Assembly (NCBI RefSeq): GCF_905147365.1
Contig: NC_056422.1
Coordinates: 4,590,501-4,654,500, forward strand
Length of the DNA: 64,000 bases
Source of the DNA: Aricia agestis
Taxonomy: Eukaryota > Arthropoda > Insecta > Lepidoptera > Lycaenidae
Direction of reading: 5' to 3'
Shown one piece after another: positions 10,205 through 19,731 of this stretch. How positions within the stretch are numbered: position 1 is the first letter of the stretch; each line of letters begins with the position of its first letter. The notes under the pieces are model-generated. The model saw only the letters and a list, made by a program, of their open reading frames with translations, was not told the origin of the DNA and made no database searches. A program made the translations under genes and the position numbers.

Positions 10205-10332
10205 TAAGCTTAGAACAAACCTACGCGTAAAATTGCGTCAAGTTGTCAAATGTGTTTTTTGTATACAAAACACACATTTGACAACTTGACGCTCCGCTTC
10301 GCAGTCGCCTGGTCGCGTAGGTTTGGCCTAAG
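10205..10332. mobile_element. Small fold-back MITE (AAACCTACGCG ends)
   Basis: CTTAGAACAAACCTACGCG and reversed CTTAGGCCAAACCTACGCG are the ends. The interior CGTCAAGTTGTCAAATGTG and CACATTTGACAACTTGACG are perfect inverted arms. Confidence 0.75.
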
Positions 10333-10508
10333 ATTTAAAAGCGAAACAGTTTATTTCCGCACATTTCCCAGACACTTCTAATGTTTTCTTTAGATTAAAG
10401 TGAGTGGATTTAATGAAAAGCTTTCCTGTAGCGAGTTGAAACGGTATCGACTAATTCCGAACCACTTCATTTTATAGTTCAATAAAATTGAAAGACTTTT
10501 AAAGTTTT

Positions 10509-10547
10509 TAACCCCCGACAAAAAAGAGGGGTGTTATAAGTTTGACG

Positions 10548-10610
<63 letters not shown>

Positions 10611-10690
10611 GTGTGTATCTGTCCGTGGCATCGTAGCATCCAAACGGGTGGACCGATTTTGATCTAGTTTTTTTTGTTTGAAAGCTGACA
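10509..10690 (+). repeat. CCCCCGAC...GAGGGGTG repeat with (CTGT)n tract
   Basis: AACCCCCGACAAAAAAGAGGG then GTGTTATAAGTTTGACGTG is a dispersed lepidopteran repeat head; it is followed by a CTGT tract (about 10548-10610) and CCGATTTTGATCTAG. The last part is repeated inverted at 63950-64000, directly abutting the composite repeat there. Confidence 0.65.
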
Positions 10691-10922
10691 TGATCGAGAG
10701 TGTTCTTAGCTATAATTCATCATCATCAGCCTTTTCAGTGCTGAACAATCAGGGTTTATCTGGTACATGAAAAGCCGTTAGCAACATGTAGTCGTTTGAT
10801 GGGTTTTATATTTCATTCTAGTTTGTGACATTTGTGAATATACAATATACGTATATACATAATAATGGAAAGTTGACCTGGTGCTGCAACATCACTTGGT
10901 AATCAATAAGACATTCAACTCC
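10691..10922. repeat. Segment present only in copy 1 of the composite repeat
   Basis: About 230 bases lie between GTTTGAAAG and CGCCAACTTA here, whereas at 63942-63952 the two sides are directly joined. Contains an ATCATCATCAGCC motif typical of an RTE-LINE tail read backwards. Either an insertion here or a deletion in the other copy. Confidence 0.5.
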
Positions 10923-11220
10923 TCGCCAACTTAAAGCAGAGGTTTGGTGTTTGGGCTCATTTTAATTGCGACAACCAGTAAGAAGTAGATAAACAGTAAA
11001 TATTTACATGCTGCTGCTGCTGCATCACCTGGATTCTATAGGAACCGAGCTTCGTATGAACCCAAAGTGGAGGTTTCATGTTTGGACTCATATTAACAAT
11101 GAGGCATCGAAAACGACATTGATAGATGGTAATCATGAGAATATGATTCTGTTGATAGGAATTTAATTTTATTTAATACTTTTTAAACACAAGTTTAAAA
11201 AGTATTAAATAAAATTAAAT
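10923..11220 (+). repeat. Shared flank of the composite repeat, copy 1
   Basis: GGGCTCATTTTAATTGCGAC, AAACAGTAAATATTTACATG, GCTGCTGCTGCTGCATC and CCTGGATTCTATAGGAACC are found inverted at 63660-63945. Minor substitutions only. Confidence 0.8.
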
Positions 11221-11221
11221 T
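11160..11221. repeat. Perfect 29-bp hairpin
   Basis: Arms 11160-11188 and 11193-11221 are perfect reverse complements with a 4-base loop (ACAA). The sister copy at 63661-63715 has the right arm but not the left one. Confidence 0.9.
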
Positions 11222-12081
11222 AAGAAATTTAAAAAAACCCCGCCAAACAACTTTAAAAAGTAATGAAATAACTGCCTTTAAGAGGAGTCCACACCGCTCT
11301 TTTTACCATACAAACGTTGTCCCCTGTTTCCTCCCTGGATAATGCTAGTAGAGTTATAATTTTTTTCCTGAATATCTACGGCCACTAATACAATACAATG
11401 TCCCTATGTTTTCTTTTTTTTCATAATTTAATTATTAAATAAGATATAAACGTTCAAAAACCAAAAAAAATGGCCAGATTTTTCGCTGTGTTCAAACTTC
11501 CAGAAAACAGATTTGGCTAAATTATACAAAAAAAAGCAAAACATAGGAACACAGCTCAAGCCTTTTTTTAATCTTTAATGAAAAAAGTACTTAAATCGGT
11601 TAAGTTTTGGAGAAGGAATCAGGGGACAACGAATCGATGATTTTCTCGATTTTCTACAGTTGTCTCTATCGCGTTCTGCGGTATAGGCTTGAGGTAAGGG
11701 AGACAGCTATAGATATTACACGTACTTTTTTTTCATTTCTCTAGCCCCTGGTGTATCCTCTTAAGTTCAAATAATTCCTAACTTGTGTAAAGTAATATTT
11801 TAGTCCATAATTTGTTGTCACGGTGTGTCGGGGGACCGCTAATGTAGATGTTTGATTTCGCATAACAAGTTTAAGGATCAATTCACAGCGAACTGAATAG
11901 AGATAATAGCGACTTGGCGGTTGTAGGTTGTTGTAGTTTACTTGGCGGTCCCCCGACACACCGTGACAACAATTATGGACTAAAATATTACTTTACACAA
12001 GTTAGGAATTATTTGAACATAAAGGCAGTTATTTCATTACTTTTTAAAGTTGTTTGTCGGGGTTTTTTTTTAATTTCTTAA
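11221..12081. mobile_element. Fold-back element, copy 1, carrying an insertion
   Basis: Arms start TAAGAAATTT and end AATTTCTTAA; inside, CCGCCAAACAACTTTAAAAA, TTCCTAACTTGTGTAAAGT and CATAATTTGTTGTCACGGTG are mirrored by their reverse complements at 11965-12070. The interior loop (11840-11950) is unique. The element without insertion is at 63270-63655, about 385 bp. Confidence 0.85.
11282..11760. mobile_element. 479-bp DNA element with TTAA target duplication
   Basis: It splits the fold-back element at TTAA (11278-11281 and 11761-11764); the uninterrupted site reads GCCTTTAAGTTC at 63333-63342. Ends GAGGAGTCCACACC and reversed GAGGATACACCAGG are weak inverted repeats. No open frame of note. 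TTAA targeting fits piggyBac-like or Kolobok-like transposases, but the ends are not decisive. Confidence 0.85.
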
Positions 12082-12481
12082 TAGCTACACGATCTGATTT
12101 ACAGGATTAAGAAATACTGTATCGTGTATACTCCGTTTAAATTTAACTATATCATTATTTAAAATTTAAATCTAGATAGTCGTGTAAAAAAATATAATAA
12201 ATATTTAATTTTTTATGCTTTCCAACATACTTCTTGACATTTAAAATAGCAGCATAGACTTCTCTACTGAACTATGTGTACATAATATTGGTGTCACTGC
12301 AGCACTATAATGAAGTATGAATATCAAATCATACCAATTTTACCTGCTGAAACTACAACTGATAATGCAATTAAATGGTAGGCAACGTAGTTTCTTCGTT
12401 CGACTTTCAAAAAGTGTATCATGATACCCATTTTGAATAAAAAGATATTTTTATTTTTTTTATTTTTTATTTATAAATACA

Positions 12482-12680
12482 ACTAGCTATTTGACCGAGC
12501 TTTGCTCGGTATTCGGTAAAACACGAATAAAACGACATTTTCTAAAAACGATTCTTAGCTAGATCGATTTATCGCCCCCGAAACCCCCTATATACTAAAT
12601 TTCATGAAAATCGTTGGAGCCGATTCTGAGATTCCAATTATATAAAATATACAAGAATTGATCGTTCAAATATATAAGAT
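12482..12680 (-). mobile_element. Helitron family C, complete
   Basis: Reversed: ACTAGCTATTTGACCGAGC and GCTTTGCTCGGTATTCG at the left are the 3' end with its GAGCAAAGCTC hairpin, and AATTGATCGTTCAAATATAT at the right is the 5' end. Middle contains CGCCCCCGAAACCCCCTATA. Confidence 0.85.
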
Positions 12681-12689
12681 AAGATAAGA

Positions 12690-13094
12690 TTACAAGAATT
12701 GATTTAGGATTCGGGATTTCATTGTACTCGGTACTATTGTAGTCAAATTCGAGGTCAAGTTTTTTTTATCAAAATACTACTAGTATTCATTTTCATAATT
12801 CCTAGCATGCCTACCACCGGCAAGAACAACCGGCCTCAGAAACAAGTCCAAAAATATAGTTTTTTTTTTCTAAAATCTGTCCTTTAAAATCTTTAAAATA
12901 GTTCTGCCAATTTGCAGGAGCGTGTAAGCACAGCTTTCCGATCGTAACAACTTGTCTAACCATTTATTAAAATAATTATTGACTGGGATTGACAGTAATA
13001 ATTGTTTGTTATTCAATTTTTCTCATAGAAAAACTGTCCGGGCATCCGATTCTCGTTACACAAATTTTGCTTCGATCACTATTCATATTAATCT
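12690..13094. other. Unassigned sequence
   Basis: AT-rich, no gene or family recognised. Confidence 0.35.
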
Positions 13095-13422
13095 CTTTTT
13101 TTTTATGAAATAAGGGGGCAAACGAGCAAACGGGTCACCTGATGGTAAGCAACTTCCGTCGCCCATGGACACTCGCAGCATCAGAAGAGCTGCAAGTGCG
13201 TTGCCGGCCTTTTAAGAGGGAATAGGGTAATAGGGGTGGGTAGGGAAGGGAAGGGAATAGGGGAGGGTAGGGAAAGGAATAAGGTAGGGGATTGGGCCTC
13301 CGGTAAACTCACTCACTCGGCGAAACACAGCGCAAGCGCTGTTTCACGCCGGTTTTCTGTGAGCCCGTGCTATTTCACCGGTCGAGCAGGCCCATTCGTG
13401 CCGAAGCATGGCTCTACCACGT
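13095..13422 (-). mobile_element. SINE-L, full length, copy 2
   Basis: Poly(T) at 13095, TAAGGGGGCAAACGAGCAAAC, TTGCCGGCCTTTTAAGAGGG, G-rich variable tract at 13215-13288, AGCGCAAGCGCTGTTTCACG and a CGAAGCATGGCTCTACCACGT end. The frame at 13236-13424 is inside it. Confidence 0.9.
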
Positions 13423-13492
13423 GATCTCTATCGAAGCAACGTTCGAGTGTGTGAAAATTGAGCCCCTAAATTAAAAAAAGTTTCACGACTAA

Positions 13493-13627
13493 GGCCGTTT
13501 GTGCACTACACGGAAATTTACCTTCCGGCGCGACGCGGGCGTCCCGATTTCTTACGTTTTGATATGGAAAACATTTAAAAAGTTATAAACGCCGGACGGT
13601 AAAATTCCGTGTAGTGCACAAACGTCC
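13493..13627. mobile_element. MITE with GTGCACTACACGGAA ends, copy 1
   Basis: Ends GGCCGTTTGTGCACTACACGG and reversed GGACGTTTGTGCACTACACGG; TAA at 13490-13492 and 13628-13630. Sister copy in the other orientation at 49386-49517 with TTA duplication. PIF/Harbinger-like. Confidence 0.88.
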
Positions 13628-13676
13628 TAAGCATAATATTATCCTTACACAAGTCCGATTGTCGTACAGTCCATTA

Positions 13677-13715
13677 TCTTCCGCTTTATAATACTTAATA
13701 TTATAAAGCGGAAGA
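13677..13715. repeat. Perfect 17-bp hairpin at a Helitron start
   Basis: TCTTCCGCTTTATAATA and TATTATAAAGCGGAAGA are perfect reverse complements with a 5-base loop. The right arm is the normal Lep1-like 5' end; the left arm is its inverted copy placed just outside. Confidence 0.9.
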
Positions 13716-14012
13716 GTTTGTTTGTTTGAACGCGCTAATATCAGGGACTAGTGGTCCGATTTGAGAAATTATTTCAGTTGTAGATAGCCCATTTATCGAG
13801 GAAGGCTATATTTTATCACGCTAAAACTAATAGGAGCTAAGAAATAGAGGAAAATGTGGAAAAAAACGGGGTAAATTATTTGAAATTGCTTAAGAAAACT
13901 ACTGGAGCATTTTTTATGTTATTTGGCACACATGAATTATAGACCACGTGAAGGGATATGGGTTATTTTTTTATGCGGAAAATGTACGGTTTCCGTGAAA
14001 TCCCAGTTTTAC
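13697..14012 (+). mobile_element. Lep1-like Helitron, GAACGCGCTAAT subtype
   Basis: AATATTATAAAGCGGAAGAG, GAACGCGCTAATATCAGG, GGTCCGATTTGAG, GAGGAAAATGTGGAAAAA, and AATGTACGGTTTCCGTG. 3' end diverged, no clean CTAGT. Confidence 0.75.
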
Positions 14013-14155
14013 TAGGCTGGTACCGCCGAGATTTTGTTGTGTGCCGTACGTGGCGATGCATTGATACTATGGCGCACACTGCACACATACAAGCCGCGCG
14101 CGGTGCCTTTGTATGAAGATAACTTACCGTCGTCTTACCTCCCGTCCTTTACTAT

Positions 14156-14508
14156 GGTTTCGGTGACGGTGGCTGGTTTCATTAAAACCAGGCTAGGTAC
14201 GCAGGAGTAATTTTATAGTGCCCAAGTGTATGCGCATTACACAAGAGCACTCTCTATTTCTTTACTCTCATAACCCACTCCCAGTGGGACGGAAGACCGA
14301 CACGACCGGCGAGAGATCAGGCGCAGGACCGACTTTTTACATGCCCATCCGACGCATGGATCATCTTACTTGTCAGACAATCAGGTGCATGATCAGCCTG
14401 CATTGTCCTAATCAAACTTGGAAATAACATGTTTCCAACGCGGGAATCGAATCCACGACCTCCGAGTCTGCAAGAGCCACGCTCTTAATCACTGGACCAC
14501 GGAGGCGA
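14156..14508 (-). mobile_element. tRNA-headed SINE A, nearly full
   Basis: Reversed copy: GGTTTCGGTGACGGTGGCTG at left, body GTGCCCAAGTGTATGCGCAT and GGCGCAGGACCGACTTTTTA, head GGAATCGAATCCACGACCTC (box B) and TGGACCACGGAGGCG (box A side). Confidence 0.88.
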
Positions 14509-14517
14509 TATTAATAT

Positions 14518-14700
14518 TATCCTACTAATATTATAAAGGCGAAAGTTTGTTTGGATGTATGGATGTATATAGATGTTTGGATGTGTGGATGTGTGGATGT
14601 ATGGATGTTTGTAACTCTTTCACGCAAAAACTACTGAACAGATTTTAATGAAACTTTACAATAATATAGCTTACACATCAGAATAACACATAGGCTACAA
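14518..14700 (+). mobile_element. Lep1-like Helitron fragment with GGATGT minisatellite
   Basis: CTACTAATATTATAAAGGCG start, then a GGATGT(A/G/T)T-type array at about 14553-14610 in the position where other copies carry CTGT repeats, then CACGCAAAAACTACTGAACAG. Ends without a CTAGT terminus. Confidence 0.7.
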
Positions 14701-14702
14701 TT

Positions 14703-15198
14703 TTAACCGACTTTCAAAATGGGGGAGGTGTTATGTTCGTTTTCTTATGTTCAACGATTACTCCGCCGTTTGTTAACCGATTTTCAAAATTTTTCTTTTG
14801 GTATGTAGGGTATCATCCCAATTTAGTATTATATTCACAAAAGTGGAGATGATGAAGGATCCATAAGTAATCGAGGGAACTCCTCAAAATTTATGGGGAA
14901 ACATGTGGTGACTTCGGTTTCGTGAGAAGTATTCTAAGCATATGCTACAAACAAGTAAGATTTTGCACCGAGGTATACCTGGTATACCGTGGTTCGGAAG
15001 GTGCTGAGAGAACTCCTGATTCTTTATAGATACAAGTTTGGGAGTTTCGGCGTTGTTTTAAGAACGGAAAGCATATGCTACTATGCAAATTACATCATCA
15101 TCATCACTACCATAGAATTATACCATGCATCGTCCCATGATTATGAGCGTTTTCATAGTCTTTTAGATCGAGGCTCGAGTTTCTCAAGCGATAATTAA
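14703..15198 (+). repeat. AACCGACTT repeat, diverged
   Basis: TTAACCGACTTTCAAAATGGG, GATCCATAAGTAATCGAGGG and AACTCCTCAAAATTTATGG resemble the lepidopteran AACCGACTTC family, also seen at 54800-55096 and, as a stub, at 60363-60404. ORF 14989-15198 has no gene features. Confidence 0.5.
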
Positions 15199-15212
15199 AA
15201 AAAATCTATACT

Positions 15213-15557
15213 TTATATTATATAAAACCTGAAGAGTATGTTTGCTTGAATGCGCTAATCTCAGGAACTACAGGTCCGATTTAAAAACTTATTTCAGTGT
15301 TAGATATCTCATTTATCGAGTAAGGCTATAGGCTAAGACTAATACGACCGAAGAAACTCAGGAAAATGTGGTAAAAACGGGGAAAATATTAGAAAGGGTT
15401 TATCTCACGAACTACTGGAGCAATTTTTATGGCAATATTTGGCACTAATATAGAGTAGACCACGTGAAAGGAGTATTTATAGCTATTTTTATTCGAAAAT
15501 GTACGGTTTCTGTGAAATTCCTAATTTACGCGGGCGAAGCCGCGCGGGACATCTAGT
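15213..15557 (+). mobile_element. Lep1-like Helitron, near complete
   Basis: Starts ATCTATACTTTATATTATAT, contains GAATGCGCTAATCTCAGG and ATGTACGGTTTCTGTG, ends ACGCGGGCGAAGCCGCGCGG then GACATCTAGT. The GC hairpin before CTAGT is present. Confidence 0.8.
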
Positions 15558-16025
15558 TTTTGATATAATGCAGTATCCACGTCTTGCTGCAATAAATAGC
15601 AGCCTCCATCCCCGTGATCACCTCTGTGCCAAATTTTATCAAAACCGATGCAGTAGTTAGGAAAACATTTTAATTCAAACAAAATATATTTTTATCATTA
15701 TAATATTGTTAAAGTGACTTAATATATTATTAAGACCCTTGTTTACGTAGTGAAATCTTTTTGATATTTAAGTGGAAAATTACTTTAGCGACATGAAAAA
15801 AAGAGACTTGTTATTACAGTTAATGGATGGAACGCAATTTTAGTTGTCTGCTCCTCTGTATTTAGGTAATTTGAGACGCTCCAATTTTTATTTACTGAAA
15901 TATTTATTAAAGCTAGTTAGTTTGAAAATATTTTTAGTATTTTGGCACATTTTAAAGTAGATAGATAGGTACTGCGTATCTTATGTGTATACATGTTTTG
16001 TGGTGCAATATAAATTTATATTTCA
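15558..16025. other. Unassigned, with a possible Helitron scrap
   Basis: TGTGCCAAATTTTATCAAAAC with ATGCAGTAGTTAGG at about 15630-15662 looks like a reversed Helitron middle. The remainder is AT-rich and unassigned. Confidence 0.35.
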
Positions 16026-16742
16026 TCTATACTATAATATTATAATTCTGCAGAGTTTGTTTGTTTGTTTGTTTGAACGCGCTAATCTCAGGAACTACTG
16101 GTCCGATTTGAAAAATTCTTTTAGTGTTGGATGGCCCATTGATCGAGGAAGGCTATAGGCTATACTTTATTACGCTCAAACTAATAAGAGCTAATAAATA
16201 GAGGAAAATGTGTAAAAAACGGGGGAAATTATATGAAAGGGCTTATTTGAACGCGCTAATCTCAGAAACTACTGGTCCGATTTAAAAATTTCTTTCAGTG
16301 TTAGATAGACTATTTATTGAAAAAGTCTATAGGCTATATTTTATTACGCTAAGACTAATAGGAGCGAATAAATAGAGGAAAATGTTGAAAAAACGGGGGA
16401 AATTATATGAAAGGGCTTATTTGAACGCGCTAATCTCAGAAACTACTGGTCCGATTTGAATAATTCTTTCAGTGTTAGATAGCCCATTTATCGAGGAAGG
16501 TTATAGGCTATATTTTATCACGCTAAGACTAATAAAAGCAAAGAAATAGAGGAAAATGTGGAAAAAACGGAGGGAAATTATTTGAAATTGCATATTATCT
16601 TAAGAACTACTGGAGCAATTTTTATGTTATTTGCCAAACATGAAGAATAGACCACGTAAAGGGACAAAGGCTATTTTTTTGCGGAAAAATGTACGGTTGC
16701 GTGATATTCCTAAATTACGCAAGGAAAGCTGCGCAGAACATT
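16026..16742 (+). mobile_element. Lep1-like Helitron with 174-bp internal triplication
   Basis: Starts TCTATACTATAATATTATAA. The unit beginning GAACGCGCTAATCTCAG starts at 16075, 16249 and 16423, a constant 174-bp period, and the last unit runs into the normal 3' half (AACTACTGGAGCAATTTTTA). The end AGGAAAGCTGCGCAGAACAT is a decayed GC terminus. Confidence 0.85.
16075..16596 (+). repeat. Three tandem 174-bp units inside a Helitron
   Basis: Each unit runs from GAACGCGCTAATCTCA through GAGGAAAATGT and GGGGGAAATTATATGAAAGG. Units differ by point changes only. Confidence 0.88.
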
Positions 16743-16746
16743 TACA

Positions 16747-17276
16747 TCTATACTAATATTATAAATGCGTAAGTATCTCTATCTGTCTGTCTGTCTGTCT
16801 GTCTGTCTCGCTTTCACGCCAAAACTACCGAACCGATTGTAATGAAATTTTGTATACAGATAGTCTAAAGCCTGAGAAAGGACATAGGCTACTTTTTACT
16901 GGAAAAAAGGGTTTTCCCCTTACAACGTTACGTGAAAATACGAAAATTTGTTCAAATTAAGTTAGTTCCAAAAATTCGTACTAGTCTACTACGAAAAATT
17001 TTTTTCACTTTTGTATGGGCAAGGGCCCGAGCGTCACGAGTTTTCCCATACAAAAGTGAAAAAAAATTTTTGTCTTCCAGCGCTGCTACTTTCACAGTGA
17101 ACTCTCTACAAGGTACACGTACACATCCTAAAGTATTATCACTTATTTTTGTTACACCCTGTATAATAAAATCGTAGGAAAGTCAATTCTGTACATTGAA
17201 TATTTCTGTACAATAAATAATACTTGGGATGTGATCTACTATGCTAACGCAGACGAAGTCGCAGACAACGGCTAGT
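16747..17276 (+). mobile_element. Lep1-like Helitron interrupted by a mariner-like MITE
   Basis: Starts TCTATACTAATATTATAAATG with CTGT repeats, ends GACGAAGTCGCAGACAACGG then CTAGT (17272-17276). Up to AAAAATTCGTACTAG it matches the copy at 44285-44510, then the MITE at about 16990-17166 intervenes. Confidence 0.75.
16990..17166. mobile_element. Mariner-like palindromic MITE, left end missing
   Basis: CACTTTTGTATGGGCAAGGG, CAGCGCTGCTACTTTCACAG and TTTTTGTTACACCCTG followed by TA match the right half of the complete element at 52996-53254. Confidence 0.8.
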
Positions 17277-17436
17277 TTATTCATAAATAGGTGATGTACT
17301 TAGTAAGTTTTTAGGTTTTATTAATCTCTGTTTTGCAGGCCCTGTCTAAACTGGTTCAATTGAAAAGTAACATACCACAGGTTTATGGGGATTATTAAAA
17401 AGAGGTATGCGACGTATCGCGATTCGCGGTAACAAT

Positions 17437-17646
17437 ATAGATTAGCAGTAGAAAACCGCAACACCGTCGCGTTGCGCTATATTTAGATTATTGCGCGGGA
17501 ACCGTAAACCGTACTTTTTCAAGATGAAAACTATCTTTTGGCCTTTCGGACGGCCGGGTCGTAAGATATCTTCGTACCCAATTTCATCAAAATCTGTTCG
17601 GCGGTTTAAGCGTGAAAAGGTACCAGGAGATACACTTTCATATATT
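17437..17646 (-). mobile_element. Lep1-like Helitron fragment, reversed
   Basis: TATTGCGCGGGAACCGTAAA, CAATTTCATCAAAATCTG and GGCGGTTTAAGCGTGAAAAGG are the reversed body. Both overlapping frames (17442-17705 - and 17491-17715 +) are products of this repeat. Confidence 0.65.
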
Positions 17647-17910
17647 ACTAGATGTCCCGTGCGGCTTCGCCCGCGATACTTAGGAATTATACAGAAACCG
17701 TACATTTTCCCATAAAAAATAGTTATACTCCCTTCACATGATCTACTCTATATCAGTGCCAAATATTGCCATAAAAATTGCTCCAGTAGTTCGTGAGATA
17801 AACCCTTTCTACTATTTCCCCCGTTTTTCCCACATTTTCCTGAGTTTCTTCGGTCCTATTATAAAGGCGAACTTCCTACTAATATTATAAAGGCGAAAGT
17901 TTGTAATATT
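17647..17910 (-). mobile_element. Lep1-like Helitron, reversed
   Basis: ACTAGATGTCCCGTGCGGC with TTCGCCCGCG is the 3' terminus; AAACCGTACATTTTCCCATA, TTGCTCCAGTAGTTCGTGAG and CCACATTTTCCTGAGTTTC follow. Directly abuts the previous element. A short forward start (CTACTAATATTATAAAGGCG) sits at 17877-17896. Confidence 0.75.
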
Positions 17911-18240
17911 AGATGGCTTTACCATCAAAAAACACTCATGCTTTGAAAATCTTTTGTTAGCATTTAACATATAAAAAAAAACGTTTAATGTTTGATATCA
18001 TCTAAAAGCTTTTACGTAACTCAGAAAGATTTAAACCACAATGTATTAACTGTTACTGTAAAAAAAATGAGGAAAACAAAAATAAAAGTCAATTATTTTA
18101 AAGATTTCTGAAGCAAAGCGAGGATTATGTGAACATGATTATTTGATCAGATAGGGAATGAAGACATTTTTTTCCTCATCTTGAGTCCATTATGACAACA
18201 TACAGTTCTTTTGTCAAGTTGAAAGCTACATGAATATTAA

Positions 18241-18426
18241 GCCCGGCCGCACATTGTCCGAAATTTCTGATCAGAAACAGTTCCGTCGCTGTCTCTTACA
18301 TTTTGTACTGAGCCGAGTGAGCTCGAACTCGCCGGAAGGATATTTCGGATGGTGTGTGGGGTGGCGCGGGCGGTCCGGCGAAATTCAACTGTTTCTGATC
18401 AGAATTCGGACAATGTGCGGCCGGGC
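18241..18426. mobile_element. GCCCGGCCGCACATTGTCCG MITE, complete, TAA duplication
   Basis: Ends GCCCGGCCGCACATTGTCCG and reversed GCCCGGCCGCACATTGTCCG are identical over 20 bases, each followed by GAA(A)TTTCTGATCAGAAAC. TAA at 18238-18240 and 18427-18429. Truncated copies at 8868-9007 and 57794-57895. PIF/Harbinger-like. Confidence 0.9.
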
Positions 18427-18469
18427 TAAATCTGATGCCTCGGTAGTCGGTGACAAACTCTAGTGACTA

Positions 18470-18558
18470 AGGATACTTTTTATCCCGGCAAAATGTCCGG
18501 TTCCAACGAGATAAACAGATAAACGAATTTTGGCACAACGGAGTTGCGGGCGTCATCT
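18470..18558 (+). mobile_element. Lep1-like Helitron 3' piece
   Basis: TACTTTTTATCCCGGCAAAA and GGAGTTGCGGGCGTCATCT, i.e. the usual end lacking only AGT, because the next MITE begins there. Confidence 0.65.
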
Positions 18559-18727
18559 GCGGGGCTAAAATGGTCGCTTTTAAGAATCATGATATGAATC
18601 ATAATTTTGCTTGCAATTCATTTCTGTATTTTTGTACTGATTTGACATTTGTCAGTTTGACAGTTTTGACAATTCATTTTCTGAATTAATTGAGAGGAAT
18701 TGCTAAATGTGACCATTTTAGCCCCGC
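18559..18727. mobile_element. MITE with GCGGGGCTAAAATGG ends, copy 1
   Basis: GCGGGGCTAAAATGGTCGC and reversed GCGGGGCTAAAATGGTCAC flank an interior with GACAGTTTTGACAATTCATT. Related copies 25089-25293 and 49699-49916. Confidence 0.85.
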
Positions 18728-18896
18728 TGGTCATAACAAAAGTAAGAAGTCAGTAGCCAAACATTGTCATATAACATATATGTCTCTAATGTCTAATGTG
18801 AGCTATTCCTATCTCTAGTAGGGCAAAACCAGAGATAGATCAAATATTGGGAACGGCCGTAAGTATACCTACTACTAATCCGCCTTTAAACTCTAA

Positions 18897-19277
18897 GGGT
18901 AGGTTGCACCAACCTACTTTAAGTATAATTGTAACTTTAACTATAACTTTAATTTTAACTACAATGTAAAATGTCAAATCTGGTTAAAATAAAAAATGAA
19001 CGCCATATTAATTAACCATAACCATAGAGCTCGACAAGGCATTAATGCACGTGGCGAAAAAAAGAACTAACGCTGCCTGTCATCATACAAAAACGCCATT
19101 TTTGACAGTTCTCCTTTACCAGCAGCGCCTCCGCCCACGTTCATTTAAAAGCCTTGTCGGACCAGCTGTCATAATGTCACATTATATGGTAAGAGTTAAG
19201 GTTAAAGTTAGCTTTAACTTTTACCATAACTTTGACCATAACTTTAACTTTAACCACGCCTCTGGTGCAACCCATCC
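18897..19277. mobile_element. MITE with GGTTGCACC ends, carrying an inner MITE
   Basis: Ends GGGTAGGTTGCACC and reversed GGATGGGTTGCACC; subterminal (T)AACTTTAAC runs on both sides are inverted (CTTTAACTATAACTTTAA against GGTTAAAGTTAGC). Confidence 0.8.
19032..19159. mobile_element. Nested MITE with CGACAAGGC ends
   Basis: CGACAAGGCATTAATGCACG and reversed CCGACAAGGCTTTTAAATG form the ends; interior GCGCCTCCGCCC. It interrupts the GGTTGCACC element. ORF 19045-19287 crosses both and is an artefact. Confidence 0.8.
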
Positions 19278-19639
19278 TTACTTGTAAACCTAACGTTGTT
19301 TTGGTTGTGTAATAAGCTAAGTTTAATTAGGAAATAAGTTTTGGCTGTAAGCCTATTGGAACAAACGTTCCTTTAATATGAGTTTAGTAAAGTTGAGGCC
19401 TGCCCGACTAGAATGTCACACGTGTGACTTTAGGGGAGGGGGCCAGGCCCCCCTCATTGTTTATTTCCAAACCAACTAGTAACAGACTAGTTATAGCCAC
19501 GATTAAACTACCATGGTCTTAACCAGACCAGTAGCTTAGACCCTTTCGAAAAAAAAAAAAAAGTTGAGGTTGTTGTTTGGTTGAATTGTTGACTTACTGA
19601 GACTAACTTTTTTGTTTTAATACAATATCTATATTCTAC

Positions 19640-19712
19640 TAAATGACGCCCGCAACGTTTGGACGTGAAGAGGTAACAGACAGACAGACACACTTTATAG
19701 TATTAGATGGAT
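19640..19712 (-). mobile_element. Lep1-like Helitron 5' scrap, reversed
   Basis: GACGCCCGCAACGTTTGGAC, GTGAAGAGGTAACAGACAGA and ACACACTTTATAGTATTAGA. Internally deleted. Confidence 0.5.
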
Positions 19713-19731
19713 AATATCTATACTATGGATC

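Noticed and set aside
10548..10612. CRISPR-like or regulatory array of short repeats
   Set aside because: A simple CTGT microsatellite inside a dispersed repeat in a eukaryotic genome.
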